Part shown: one piece after another, positions 1-7,198 of the stretch
Layout: the number at the start of each line of letters is the position of its first letter
Numbering within the stretch: position 1 is the stretch's first letter
Notes under the pieces: model-generated
Seen by the model: the letters and a program-made list of their open reading frames with translations, nothing else
What the model was told of the DNA's origin: nothing
Database searches by the model: none
Source: Mycolicibacterium fortuitum subsp. fortuitum
GTDB taxonomy: Bacteria > Actinomycetota > Actinomycetes > Mycobacteriales > Mycobacteriaceae
NCBI RefSeq assembly: GCF_022179545.1
Contig: NZ_AP025518.1
Coordinates: 806,001-870,000, forward strand
DNA: 64,000 nucleotides
Reading direction: 5' to 3'
Position numbers and translations under genes: made by a program

Positions 1-1
1 A

Positions 2-415
2 CGCACCGCCGAACGTCGCGCGGGAATGCTGAGCCACCGCGACGACAGTGTGCCGCTGCGAGAGCGCGTCGCCGGCATCATCGACCTGCTCTACGACGGA
101 CTCACTGCCAGCGATTCCCGGGCGATCGAGAACCTGCGCGCCGCGCTGCCACGGGACCATGCCGAACTGGAACGGCTCTACCCGAAGACCGCAGCGGAAC
201 TGTCGTCGTGGGGGCAGAGCTGGCTGCAGACCTGCCAGGAGGCCTTCGCCGACCTCGATGTCGACCCCGAACGGGTCCGGGAGGTGGCCTCGTTCATCCC
301 CGGCGCGATGCGCGGTATCACCTCCGAGCGCCAACTCGGTACGTACACCGACCTCGATCTGGCCCGCCGCGGACTCACGAACGCGATCGTCACCTACCTC
401 GAAGAGTCCCGGTAA
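2..415 (+). CDS. TetR/AcrR-type regulator, C-terminal part (5' truncated)
   Basis: The reading frame is open from the window edge, so the N-terminal DNA-binding helix-turn-helix lies outside. The visible ~137 residues are helical and look like a TetR ligand-binding/dimerisation domain, ending in a long amphipathic helix before the stop at 413-415. The family represses nearby or divergent genes until a ligand binds. An internal ATG at 26 is in frame but does not look like a true start, because the sequence before it continues the helix. The ligand and targets cannot be inferred. The ~80 bases to the next gene carry that gene's promoter. Family assignment is by fold-like pattern only. Confidence 0.6.
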   Translation, partial: RTAERRAGMLSHRDDSVPLRERVAGIIDLLYDGLTASDSRAIENLRAALPRDHAELERLYPKTAAELSSWGQSWLQTCQEAFADLDVDPERVREVASFIPGAMRGITSERQLGTYTDLDLARRGLTNAIVTYLEESR

Positions 416-482
416 CAGCCCTCTGATCACCAGTAACCGGGTTGTGACCTCCCAAGGTAGGGGCATTTGGGCCGTCAACAAG

Positions 483-488
483 TAGGCT
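483..488 (+). promoter_or_regulatory. Probable -10 element of a leaderless ttfA transcript
   Basis: TAGGCT fits the mycobacterial TANNNT -10 consensus and lies 7 bases before the ATG at 496. Transcription would therefore start at or next to the start codon. No Shine-Dalgarno sequence is present. This is inference from spacing. Confidence 0.4.
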
Positions 489-495
489 AGGCCCG

Positions 496-1362
496 ATGGT
501 CCCGCTCTGGTTCACGCTGTCCGCACTCTGTTTTGTGGGTGCGGCGGTTCTGCTGTACGTCGACATCGACCGTCGGCGTGGGTTGGGACGGCGCCGCAAG
601 TCGTGGGCGAAGTCGCATGGCTTCGATTACGAGCACGAGTCGCACGAGATCCTCAAGCGCTGGAAGCGCGGGGTCATGTCGACCGTCGGTGACGTCACGG
701 CCAAGAACGTCGTCCTCGGCCAGATTCGTGGCGAGGCGGTGTTCATCTTTGACATCGACGAGGTTGCGACGGTGATCGCGCTGCACCGCAAGGTCGGCAC
801 CAACGTCGTCGTCGATCTGCGGCTCAAGGGCATCAAGGAGCCCCGGGAGAGCGACATCTGGCTGCTCGGCGCGATCGGCCCGCGGATGGTGTACTCCACC
901 AACCTCGACGCCGCCCGTCGTGCCTGCGACCGCCGGATGGTCACGTTCGCCCACACCGCTCCCGACTGCGCCGAGATCATGTGGAACGAGCAGAACTGGA
1001 CGCTCGTCAGCATGCCTGTCACGAGCACCCGGGCCCAGTGGGACGAGGGACTGCGCACCGTGCGTCAGTTCAACGACCTGCTGCGGGTACTGCCGCCGGT
1101 TCCGCAGAACGGTGTTGCGCCACAGTCGGGGCAGGGTAGCCAGGCTGCGCTGGCGCGTCGCGCGAGCTCGCCGAGTCGGCCGCTGGCACCGACCCCCGCC
1201 GGGCGTCGCGAGCTGCCGCCGGGGCGGGCCGATGCCGCGCCCGGGCGTGGTGACGTGAGCCGCTACACCCAGCCGCGGCAGGAGCCGGGCCGTCCGGATG
1301 CGATCCGTCGGACCCAGCCTCCGGCCCGCAACGGGCGTCACGCCCCGCACTACCAGCGCTAG
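496..1362 (+). CDS. ttfA: TtfA-like trehalose monomycolate transport factor
   Basis: A 288-residue protein with one N-terminal membrane helix (about residues 3-22), a basic stretch, a folded cytoplasmic domain to about residue 200, and a long disordered tail rich in Pro, Arg, Gly and Gln. This matches mycobacterial TtfA (Rv0383c/MSMEG_0736). TtfA works with the essential transporter MmpL3 to move trehalose monomycolate across the inner membrane at growing poles. The call rests on overall layout and on the neighbours, a lipoprotein and an RNA methylase related to Rv0381c and Rv0380c. In M. tuberculosis pyrE lies between ttfA and the lipoprotein gene; here a dehydrogenase gene does. The ATG at 496 is chosen because it follows a -10-like element at leaderless spacing. 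Confidence 0.8.
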   Translation: MVPLWFTLSALCFVGAAVLLYVDIDRRRGLGRRRKSWAKSHGFDYEHESHEILKRWKRGVMSTVGDVTAKNVVLGQIRGEAVFIFDIDEVATVIALHRKVGTNVVVDLRLKGIKEPRESDIWLLGAIGPRMVYSTNLDAARRACDRRMVTFAHTAPDCAEIMWNEQNWTLVSMPVTSTRAQWDEGLRTVRQFNDLLRVLPPVPQNGVAPQSGQGSQAALARRASSPSRPLAPTPAGRRELPPGRADAAPGRGDVSRYTQPRQEPGRPDAIRRTQPPARNGRHAPHYQR

Positions 1363-1384
1363 CTGACGCAACAGAGCAGTTGAG

Positions 1385-1390
1385 TACCCT
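1385..1390 (+). promoter_or_regulatory. Probable -10 element of a leaderless SDR gene
   Basis: TACCCT lies 7 bases before the GTG at 1398 and there is no purine-rich ribosome site, as expected for a leaderless mycobacterial transcript. Inference from spacing only. Confidence 0.35.
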
Positions 1391-1397
1391 CTAGGTC

Positions 1398-2174
1398 GTG
1401 CCTCGTCCCCTTGCGCTGATCACCGGACCGACCTCGGGCCTCGGCGCCGGGTTCGCCCGCCGCTACGCGCGCGACGGTTACGACCTCGTCCTGGTGGCGC
1501 GCGACGGCGTCCGGTTGGAACAACTCGCCGCCGAACTGCGCGATGAGGCCGGCGCCCAGGTCGAAGTACTCCCCGCGGACCTCGCCTCCGCTCCCGATCG
1601 GGCCAAGGTCGCCGATCGGCTGCGCGCAGGCGTGCAGGTGCTGGTGAACAACGCTGGCTTCGGCACGTCGGGTGAGTTCTGGACCGCCGATCTGGCCAAA
1701 CTGCAGGCCCAGCTGGATGTCAATGTCACCGCGGTGATGGAACTGACTCATGCCGCGCTGCCGTCGATGATCGACGCGGGCAGCGGCACCGTCATCAACG
1801 TGGCCAGTGTCGCCGGGCTGGTGCCCGGCCGCGGGTCGACATACTCGGCATCCAAGGCCTGGGTCGTCTCGTTCACCGAGGGCCTGGCCAACGGGCTCGG
1901 TGGTACCGGGGTCGGGATACATGCCCTGTGCCCGGGGTTCGTTCACACGGAGTTCCATGCCCGCGCAGGCATCGACATGGCGGGCACACCCTCGTTCCTG
2001 TGGCTGCAGGTCGAGGACGTGGTGCGGGAATGCCTGGCCGATGTGGCGGCGGGCAAGGTGGTCATCGTGCCCGGCCTGCAGTACAAGGTGCTCACCACCG
2101 GAGGCCGCCTGGTTCCGCGAAACTTGGTGCGTGCCATGACAAAAGCAGTGGGAAAAGGTCGTGGGAGAACTTAA
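1398..2174 (+). CDS. Short-chain dehydrogenase/reductase (SDR)
   Basis: A 258-residue classical SDR with Rossmann fold. The dinucleotide loop T-G-x3-G-x-G is at residues 9-16, the NNAG motif near 84-87, and the catalytic Ser137, Tyr149 and Lys153 are all present. The early Arg residues after the second strand suggest NADP(H). The 'YSASK' active site and C-terminal basic tail resemble mycobacterial oxidoreductases acting on acyl or keto groups, but the substrate is unknown. It sits 35 bases after ttfA on the same strand, and the lipoprotein gene begins 12 bases after its stop, so it is probably cotranscribed with the latter. The GTG start has a -10-like element at leaderless distance. Confidence 0.85.
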   Translation: MPRPLALITGPTSGLGAGFARRYARDGYDLVLVARDGVRLEQLAAELRDEAGAQVEVLPADLASAPDRAKVADRLRAGVQVLVNNAGFGTSGEFWTADLAKLQAQLDVNVTAVMELTHAALPSMIDAGSGTVINVASVAGLVPGRGSTYSASKAWVVSFTEGLANGLGGTGVGIHALCPGFVHTEFHARAGIDMAGTPSFLWLQVEDVVRECLADVAAGKVVIVPGLQYKVLTTGGRLVPRNLVRAMTKAVGKGRGRT

Positions 2175-2186
2175 TACAGAACTGAC

Positions 2187-3083
2187 GTGGCAGTGCGGGC
2201 GCTGATCGCGGCGGTGATGGCGGTCCTTCTCGTCCTCACCGCGGGCTGTGCATCCGATCAGCCGGGACGCACGTACGAAGCGTCGACCGCCGCCATCGGG
2301 GATTCCTTGGACATTCTCGGGTGGAACCTGAAGGTGTCGGATCTGCGGTTCGACTCCGAACACGTGCTGATCGATGTCGAGGGCTCGGCGTCGGGTGAGG
2401 GGCACGCCAAACCTGAGGACATCCGGTTCGGTCTGTACGGCGCGCTGGCGCATCCGCTTGAGGTCGATGCGCTGCACGGTTGTGATGATCTGACCAGCCT
2501 CGGAATCCGTCCGTTGTCGGCGCCGGCGCCTGACAAGCTCAGCGGCACAGTGTGCTTGGGACCATTCCGCGATCAGAGCCAGGTGCGGGGGGTGTACGTG
2601 TACTCGCCGCGTGAGCGCATCGCCGGAACCACCGTCGCCTACCCGGCGGCCTTCCCGATCGGAGTACTGCCCACCAACGTCAACGACACCGGGGTCACCG
2701 TTAGGTCCTCCAGTGTCGACGCGTTCAGCGCGGACGGCGGACAGCTGTCGCCCGCCGCGATGGGAGATCCGAGCGCCTTCAACGGCAAGGGCTACATGCT
2801 TCTCGGCCTCGAGATCGACGGTGCGGCAAAGCGTTATGCGGAGGACTCGACCAAGCGCGGCGGCCCGCTGATGGTGGTGGCCGGGCCGACACTGCCTCCG
2901 CCGGGCCTGAGCCATGCCTGCTCGGTGTACGGCTCTTCGGTGCTGATCCTGCCGGAGGCCTCGCGGGAGGCGGTGAACGTCCGGGCTTCGCTGTGTACGC
3001 AGGGGGAGATGAACGCCGCACTGCTCTACGCGTCGGTGTCGGTGATCGGTACGCACGCTGCTCTGTGGACGACCCGTGGCTGA
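2187..3083 (+). CDS. Conserved mycobacterial lipoprotein (Rv0381c-like)
   Basis: A 298-residue exported protein. A short basic start and hydrophobic core are followed by a lipobox-like L-T-A-G-C with Cys21 as the likely lipidated residue. The mature part is mostly beta strand with four or more further Cys residues that could form disulfides outside the membrane. No enzyme motif is visible. Gene order beside a SpoU methyltransferase matches Rv0381c/Rv0380c of M. tuberculosis. The GTG start follows the SDR stop by 12 bases, and its 3' end overlaps the next gene by 8 bases, indicating translational coupling. Function is unknown. Confidence 0.7.
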   Translation: MAVRALIAAVMAVLLVLTAGCASDQPGRTYEASTAAIGDSLDILGWNLKVSDLRFDSEHVLIDVEGSASGEGHAKPEDIRFGLYGALAHPLEVDALHGCDDLTSLGIRPLSAPAPDKLSGTVCLGPFRDQSQVRGVYVYSPRERIAGTTVAYPAAFPIGVLPTNVNDTGVTVRSSSVDAFSADGGQLSPAAMGDPSAFNGKGYMLLGLEIDGAAKRYAEDSTKRGGPLMVVAGPTLPPPGLSHACSVYGSSVLILPEASREAVNVRASLCTQGEMNAALLYASVSVIGTHAALWTTRG

Positions 3084-3729
3084 GGCCGTCGGACCGACCG
3101 AGTGGGGCGAGAGCCCCGGCGTAGGGCCGTGGCAGGGCCCGCCGCCATCTGCCGACGAGGCCGACCGGTATGACCCCGACCTGTTGCGTGACGGTGATAC
3201 CCGCAATGTCGTTGATGCCTACCGGTATTGGACCCGGGAGGCGATCATCGCCGATATCGACCACCGGCGGCATCCGTTGCACATCGCGATCGAGAACTTC
3301 GGCAACGACGCCAACATCGGTGCGGTGGTGCGCACAGCCAACGCCTTCGCGGTCGACACCGTGCACATCGTGGGCAAGCGTCGGTGGAACCGGCGGGGCG
3401 CGATGGTCACCGACCGCTACCAGCGGTTACGCCACCACGACACCACCGCCGAACTGCTGTCCTTCGCCGCCGACGCCGGGCTGACCGTCGTCGCGGTCGA
3501 CAATGTGCCCGGCGCCGTGCGACTGGAACAGACCGAACTACCGCGGCACTGCCTGCTGATCTTCGGCCAGGAGGGCCCGGGTATCACCCCCGAGGCGCAG
3601 GCCGGAGCGGCTGTGACCGTCTCCATCGCGCAGTTCGGGTCGACTCGCAGCATCAACGCCGGGGTTGCGGCGGGAATCGCCATGCACGCGTGGATCACTC
3701 GCCACGCGGATTTTTCCCAGGCCTGGTAG
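3076..3729 (+). CDS. SpoU/TrmH family RNA 2'-O-ribose methyltransferase
   Basis: A 217-residue SPOUT enzyme. The three signature motifs are present: N80-I-G-A-V-V-R86 (motif 1, catalytic Arg), F163-G-Q-E-G-P-G-I170 (motif 2), and S-I-N-A-G-V-A near 192-198 (motif 3). The last two form the knotted S-adenosylmethionine site. The enzyme would methylate a ribose 2'-OH in tRNA or rRNA; the target cannot be told from sequence. It is Rv0380c-like by context. The GTG start lies inside the end of the lipoprotein gene. Its last 35 bases overlap the 3' end of the convergent deaminase gene. Confidence 0.88.
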   Translation: MAEAVGPTEWGESPGVGPWQGPPPSADEADRYDPDLLRDGDTRNVVDAYRYWTREAIIADIDHRRHPLHIAIENFGNDANIGAVVRTANAFAVDTVHIVGKRRWNRRGAMVTDRYQRLRHHDTTAELLSFAADAGLTVVAVDNVPGAVRLEQTELPRHCLLIFGQEGPGITPEAQAGAAVTVSIAQFGSTRSINAGVAAGIAMHAWITRHADFSQAW

Positions 3730-4222
3730 AGGTGGGAGCTCCGGGCACCCGCCGTTCGCCACCGTTGCGCTCCTGCCAGAGCTTGTAGACATCGACCGCG
3801 GCGTCGCGGGGCTCGTAGCGCATGGGCAGGCGCCGTTGATCCCACGGCTTGGCGAATTCGTCGTAGAACGTGTTGAGCTCGAAGTACTTTCGATCGTCCA
3901 CGTAGTGCGGTTCGTAAGCGTCCCGGGTGGTCAGGAACACCACCTCGTCCGGCGAGCAGTAGTAGAGCGAACCCAGGCACATCGGACAGGGCTGTGCCAA
4001 CACGTAGATCGTGGCCCCGATCAGGTGCTCGGTACCGATCCTGGTACACGCCTTGCGGATCGCGAGAATTTCCGCGTGTGCGGTGGGGTCATGGGTCTGG
4101 GCAACCAGATTCGGGCTCTCGGCCAGAATTTCACCGTTTTTGACGATGACGGTGGCGAACGGCCGGCCGCCCTCGGCTACATTCTGGCGGGCGATGTCGA
4201 TGGTGCGTTGTGCGAAGTCCAT
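3695..4222 (-). CDS. Nucleobase/nucleoside deaminase (CDA fold)
   Basis: A 175-residue zinc deaminase. The signature H49-A-E51 and P-C79-P-M-C82 supplies the zinc ligands and the proton-shuttling Glu. This is the guanine/cytosine deaminase branch of the cytidine-deaminase superfamily, which hydrolyses an exocyclic amine and releases ammonia. The ATG at 4222 is chosen because GAGGAGG stands 4 bases upstream; the frame extends further upstream but only as the shadow of cynS. It starts 25 bases after the cyanase stop, so it is probably the last gene of the cynT-cynS operon. The exact substrate (guanine, cytosine or a pterin) is not resolved. Confidence 0.85.
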   Translation of the reverse strand: MDFAQRTIDIARQNVAEGGRPFATVIVKNGEILAESPNLVAQTHDPTAHAEILAIRKACTRIGTEHLIGATIYVLAQPCPMCLGSLYYCSPDEVVFLTTRDAYEPHYVDDRKYFELNTFYDEFAKPWDQRRLPMRYEPRDAAVDVYKLWQERNGGERRVPGAPTSTRPGKNPRGE

Positions 4223-4247
4223 GAGGCCTCCTCGATACCGGACTCGA

Positions 4248-4718
4248 TCAAAAGGGTTTGGTGGGAAGGTATTTGCCGTCCAGGGTGATGACGGCGCGTT
4301 CGCCGCCTTCGGGATCGGCGACCTTGCGCACATCGAGCTTGAAATTGATCGCGCTGATGATGCCGTCACCGAACTGTTCGTGGACGAGGGCCTTGAGCGT
4401 TGTGCCGTAGACCTGAAGCATCTCGTAGAAGCGGTAGATCGTCGGATCGGTGGGGATGCCGCCGGGGATCGAGCCACGGGTGGGAATGGTCTGCAACAGC
4501 AGTGCGGCGTCGTCGTCCAGCCCGAGCAGTGCGGCGACCGCCTCGGCCGACCGGGCAGGCAGGGCATGCTGGCCGAGGACGGCGGCGGTTACGAACGCCG
4601 GTGAGAGCTCGGCGGCGTCGGCGATCTGTTGCCAGGTCAGGTCTTTACGGGTTTTGGCTTCGACGGCCGTGGCGGCCAAGGCTTGACGGGCGGTCGGATC
4701 AAATTGGGCGTGCGCCAT
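4248..4718 (-). CDS. cynS: Cyanate hydratase (cyanase)
   Basis: A 156-residue cyanase, full length for the family. It catalyses cyanate + bicarbonate + H+ to two CO2 + ammonia. The N-terminal part is a helix-turn-helix-like bundle and the C-terminal part forms the decamer active site. Catalytic Arg96, Glu99 and Ser122 are present at the same numbers as in E. coli CynS. It lies 66 bases after cynT and 25 before the deaminase, all on the minus strand. An AAAGGA ribosome site precedes the ATG. Expression is probably activated by the LysR protein encoded upstream when cyanate is present. Confidence 0.97.
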   Translation of the reverse strand: MAHAQFDPTARQALAATAVEAKTRKDLTWQQIADAAELSPAFVTAAVLGQHALPARSAEAVAALLGLDDDAALLLQTIPTRGSIPGGIPTDPTIYRFYEMLQVYGTTLKALVHEQFGDGIISAINFKLDVRKVADPEGGERAVITLDGKYLPTKPF

Positions 4719-4784
4719 TTTCGGTGTCCTTTCATCGTGATGCCGCTTCGCGGGCGCGACAGCGGTGGTTCTCGGTCTGGCGGG

Positions 4785-5336
4785 CTAGGCGTCGTCGACG
4801 GCGCTGATCGCGCCGGTACCGATGTCGAATACCCAGCCGTGCAAGGTGACGGCATGGGCTGCGAGCGCACGGGCCACCGAAGGATGGCTGCTGAGGTTCT
4901 CCAACTGGGCTCGCACGTTCAGGTGCACGAGTTCGGCGGTGTCCGTACCGCTCACGCCGGCTTGCCGCAGCCATTCGGCGGTGGTCGGCATGGCGTTCAG
5001 ATCGTGGTTCTCGGCGAGTGCCGTCATCGCGCCGCAGCCCGAATGTCCGCACACCACGATGCGGGTCACGCCCAACGCCGAGACCGCGTATTCGATGCTT
5101 GCGGCGATGCCGTCGCCGCCTCGGCGGTAGGCCGGCACGAGGTTGCCTGCGGTACGTATGACGAACAACTCGCCCGGCTCACTGCCGGTGATCAACTCCG
5201 GGACGACGCGGGCGTCGGAACAGCCGATGAACAGCGTGTGCGGGCGATGGGTGGTCGCCAGGTGGGCGAACAGGTCGGCCTTGGCGGGAAAGGTGTCCCG
5301 CTGGAACTGCGCGACGCCTTCGGCCAGGTCATACAT
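4785..5336 (-). CDS. cynT: Beta-class carbonic anhydrase
   Basis: A 183-residue beta-carbonic anhydrase. The zinc ligands Cys39, His98 and Cys101 and the Asp41-Arg43 dyad are all in place (C-S-D-A-R and G-H-S-G-C-G). In cyanate operons this enzyme returns CO2 released by cyanase to bicarbonate, which cyanase consumes and which would otherwise escape by diffusion. It is the first structural gene of the operon. The 116 bases upstream contain a LysR-type box at 5442-5456 overlapping the cynR stop. Confidence 0.95.
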   Translation of the reverse strand: MYDLAEGVAQFQRDTFPAKADLFAHLATTHRPHTLFIGCSDARVVPELITGSEPGELFVIRTAGNLVPAYRRGGDGIAASIEYAVSALGVTRIVVCGHSGCGAMTALAENHDLNAMPTTAEWLRQAGVSGTDTAELVHLNVRAQLENLSSHPSVARALAAHAVTLHGWVFDIGTGAISAVDDA

Positions 5337-5441
5337 GGTTTCACTCCCTTCGATGGGAGCCGGACTCGGGCGACCGGCGGTATATCAACCACCCTGCGCG
5401 TGAATTGCTATAGCGTCCAATACTTAGTTTCCATCAGAACG

Positions 5442-5456
5442 ATAGACAGTGCCTAT
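5442..5456. promoter_or_regulatory. LysR-type box upstream of cynT
   Basis: ATAGAC-AGT-GCCTAT, with arms of 6 that match at 5 positions and a T-N11-A core. It overlaps the cynR stop codon and lies about 106-120 bases before the cynT ATG. It is nearly identical to the box upstream of cynR, so CynR is the obvious binder. Confidence 0.6.
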
Positions 5457-6343
5457 GGTGACTGTGGGTGGGAGTAGTGCAGCGCGACCGCGCTGAACGC
5501 GCGTGCGGCCGCGGACTGATATCCCGCTGCCCGGTGCAGGAGCACGACCTCGCGTGACGGTAGTGGCGGATCTGGCCGGACCGGATGGAGGTCGGCGTGC
5601 GCCTGGGTGATGGCGTCCGGCAGCACCGTGGCAAGGGTGCCGAGGCGTACGAATTCGATCAGCGCGCTGATCGAATTGGCTTCGATGGCGATGTGTGGCG
5701 AGATGCTCTGGGCGGCGAAAAACTCGTCGATGTAGTTGCGGGTAGCGAAATCTCGGCTGAGCAAGGCCAGCGGTTGGCTGGGCAGGTCCGTGATCGGGAA
5801 CGTCGCGACACGTGGATGAAGAGGGTGGGCGGCACCCACGACGAGGCTGAGCGTCTCGATGAAGAGCGTGGACGCGGACACACCCGCGGCGTGGTGGCCG
5901 GCGAAAGCGATGCCGAGGTCGATACGGTCGGCGAGCAGATCGGCTTCGATCAGATCTTGGGTGGTCTCGATGACCGCCAGGGTGACGCCCGGATGCGCGG
6001 CATGGAATTGGCGCACCAGCGGACCGATCAGATACGCGGTGATTGTCGGCGTCATCGCTATCCGGAGATGGCCGCGGCTGAGGTCGTGTACGTCGTGGAC
6101 TGCCCGCTCAGCGGCGTCGAGGTCCTGCAGGGCCAGGCGTCCGTGCCGGGCGTACGCCTCCCCGGCATCGGTCAGCCGGACCGAGCGGCCCTTGCGGTCG
6201 AGGAGGGTGGCGCCGACTTCGCGTTCCAGCTGTTTGATCTGCTGCGACAGGGTGGGTTGGGACACGTGCAGCGCCTCGGCTGCCCGGGTGAAGTTGCCGT
6301 GGTCGGCGACGGCCAGCAGGTAGCGGAGGTGTCGCAGCTCCAT
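5453..6343 (-). CDS. cynR: LysR-family regulator of the cyanate operon
   Basis: A 296-residue LysR regulator. The winged helix-turn-helix occupies about residues 4-60 (the F-T-R-A-A-E-A-L-H-V-S-Q-P-T-L-S recognition region), followed by a linker helix and a two-lobed effector domain. The M-E-L-R-H-L-R-Y-L start is typical of CynR/CysB-like proteins. Unlike E. coli, where cynR is divergent, here it lies upstream of cynT in the same direction with 116 bases between. A perfect ATAGGC-GAT-GCCTAT palindrome lies 12-26 bases before its own ATG, suggesting autorepression. Confidence 0.85.
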   Translation of the reverse strand: MELRHLRYLLAVADHGNFTRAAEALHVSQPTLSQQIKQLEREVGATLLDRKGRSVRLTDAGEAYARHGRLALQDLDAAERAVHDVHDLSRGHLRIAMTPTITAYLIGPLVRQFHAAHPGVTLAVIETTQDLIEADLLADRIDLGIAFAGHHAAGVSASTLFIETLSLVVGAAHPLHPRVATFPITDLPSQPLALLSRDFATRNYIDEFFAAQSISPHIAIEANSISALIEFVRLGTLATVLPDAITQAHADLHPVRPDPPLPSREVVLLHRAAGYQSAAARAFSAVALHYSHPQSP

Positions 6344-6354
6344 CGGCCCAATGT

Positions 6355-6369
6355 ATAGGCGATGCCTAT
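6355..6369. promoter_or_regulatory. LysR-type box at the cynR promoter
   Basis: A perfect inverted repeat, ATAGGC and GCCTAT around GAT, with the classical T-N11-A spacing. It lies 12 bases upstream of the cynR ATG, where bound protein would block its own transcription. Confidence 0.65.
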
Positions 6370-6426
6370 CGGAGCGATGAGAATTGCGTCTTGGACACTA
6401 TGGTGCACGCACGGCAGGTTGGAAAC

Positions 6427-6712
6427 ATGCCCGGTTCCCCTCGTGCCTTCAACCGCAGTGCGGCGGCGCTTGCCGTGGTCGCCGCGACTGCCGCAGGCTG
6501 CGCCACCCCAGACGTCGCGACCGTTCACACCACGGCGGTACCCACGACGAACGCCCCGTCGGCCTACCCGGGCCAGGGCCGGGACCTGCTGGCGGCGGCG
6601 TCGAACAACGATGCGGCTCGGGTGCGTGAGCGACGGCTCGGGCCGCACCGCACTGGACAACGCCGAGCATCTCGGCCAACTCCAGATCGCAGCTATCCTG
6701 CGCGCACGATGA
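6427..6712 (+). pseudogene. Ankyrin-repeat lipoprotein remnant (internal deletion/frameshift)
   Basis: From the ATG at 6427 there is a signal peptide ending in a lipobox-like A-A-G-C and a Thr/Pro-rich linker, then the start of an ankyrin unit (LLAAASNNDAARVRE). At about 6630-6640 the coding signal moves to the next frame, which reads DGSGRTALDNAEHLGQLQ and ends at the TGA at 6710-6712, the normal end of an ankyrin protein. The two halves join with most of the repeats missing. The first frame otherwise runs on as nonsense into the next genes. The locus therefore looks like a lipoprotein gene inactivated by deletion. Confidence 0.6.
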
Positions 6713-6739
6713 AAACCCAAGAAACGGAGCACTTTTCGA

Positions 6740-7198
6740 ATGACCGTCGGCAATGTACTGATCCTGCTGGCCCGCGTCGGCCTCGGTGTCATCTTCCTGG
6801 CCCACGGCTGGCAGAAGTTCGTCACCAACGGGATCGCCGCTACCCAGCAGGGCTTCGAGACCATGGGAGCCCCGTTTCCCGAGGTGACGGCAGTGGTTGC
6901 GGCCACCATCGAATTCGGCGGTGGTATCGGGTTGATCATCGGCCTGGCCACACCGGTCTGGGCGGCACTGCTGTTCGCCACCATGGTCGGCGCATTCCTG
7001 ATCGCCCACACCGGCCACGGATTGTTCGCCGCGCAGGGCGGATTCGAGCTGGTGCTGGCCCTGGCGGCTCCGATGCTGCTGCTGATCGTCACCGGCGCGG
7101 GACGGTTCAGCGCCGATGGCCTGCTCGGTGGCCGGTTGCCTTGGAACCGAGGCATTTTCGCGAACCGGTCACCGCGACTCAGTTCGGAGCTGTCATGA
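6740..7198 (+). CDS. DoxX-family membrane protein
   Basis: A 152-residue protein with four membrane helices and the DoxX signature near the N terminus (R-V-G-L-G-V-I-F-L-A-H-G-W-Q-K). DoxX proteins lie in the inner membrane and have been linked in mycobacteria to redox and thiol stress, but this member's role is unknown. ACGGAGC precedes the ATG. The stop overlaps the ATG of the amidohydrolase gene by 4 bases (ATGA), so the two are translationally coupled. Confidence 0.85.
   Translation: MTVGNVLILLARVGLGVIFLAHGWQKFVTNGIAATQQGFETMGAPFPEVTAVVAATIEFGGGIGLIIGLATPVWAALLFATMVGAFLIAHTGHGLFAAQGGFELVLALAAPMLLLIVTGAGRFSADGLLGGRLPWNRGIFANRSPRLSSELS

Noticed and set aside
1359..3206. Long open frame of 615 codons on the minus strand
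   Set aside because: It is antisense to the SDR, lipoprotein and methyltransferase genes, which have clear motifs. Its translation is Arg/His-rich without domains, typical of high-GC shadows.
3695..4567. 290-residue form of the deaminase
   Set aside because: The extra N terminus is a shadow of cynS. The ATG at 4222 has a strong ribosome site directly before the domain.
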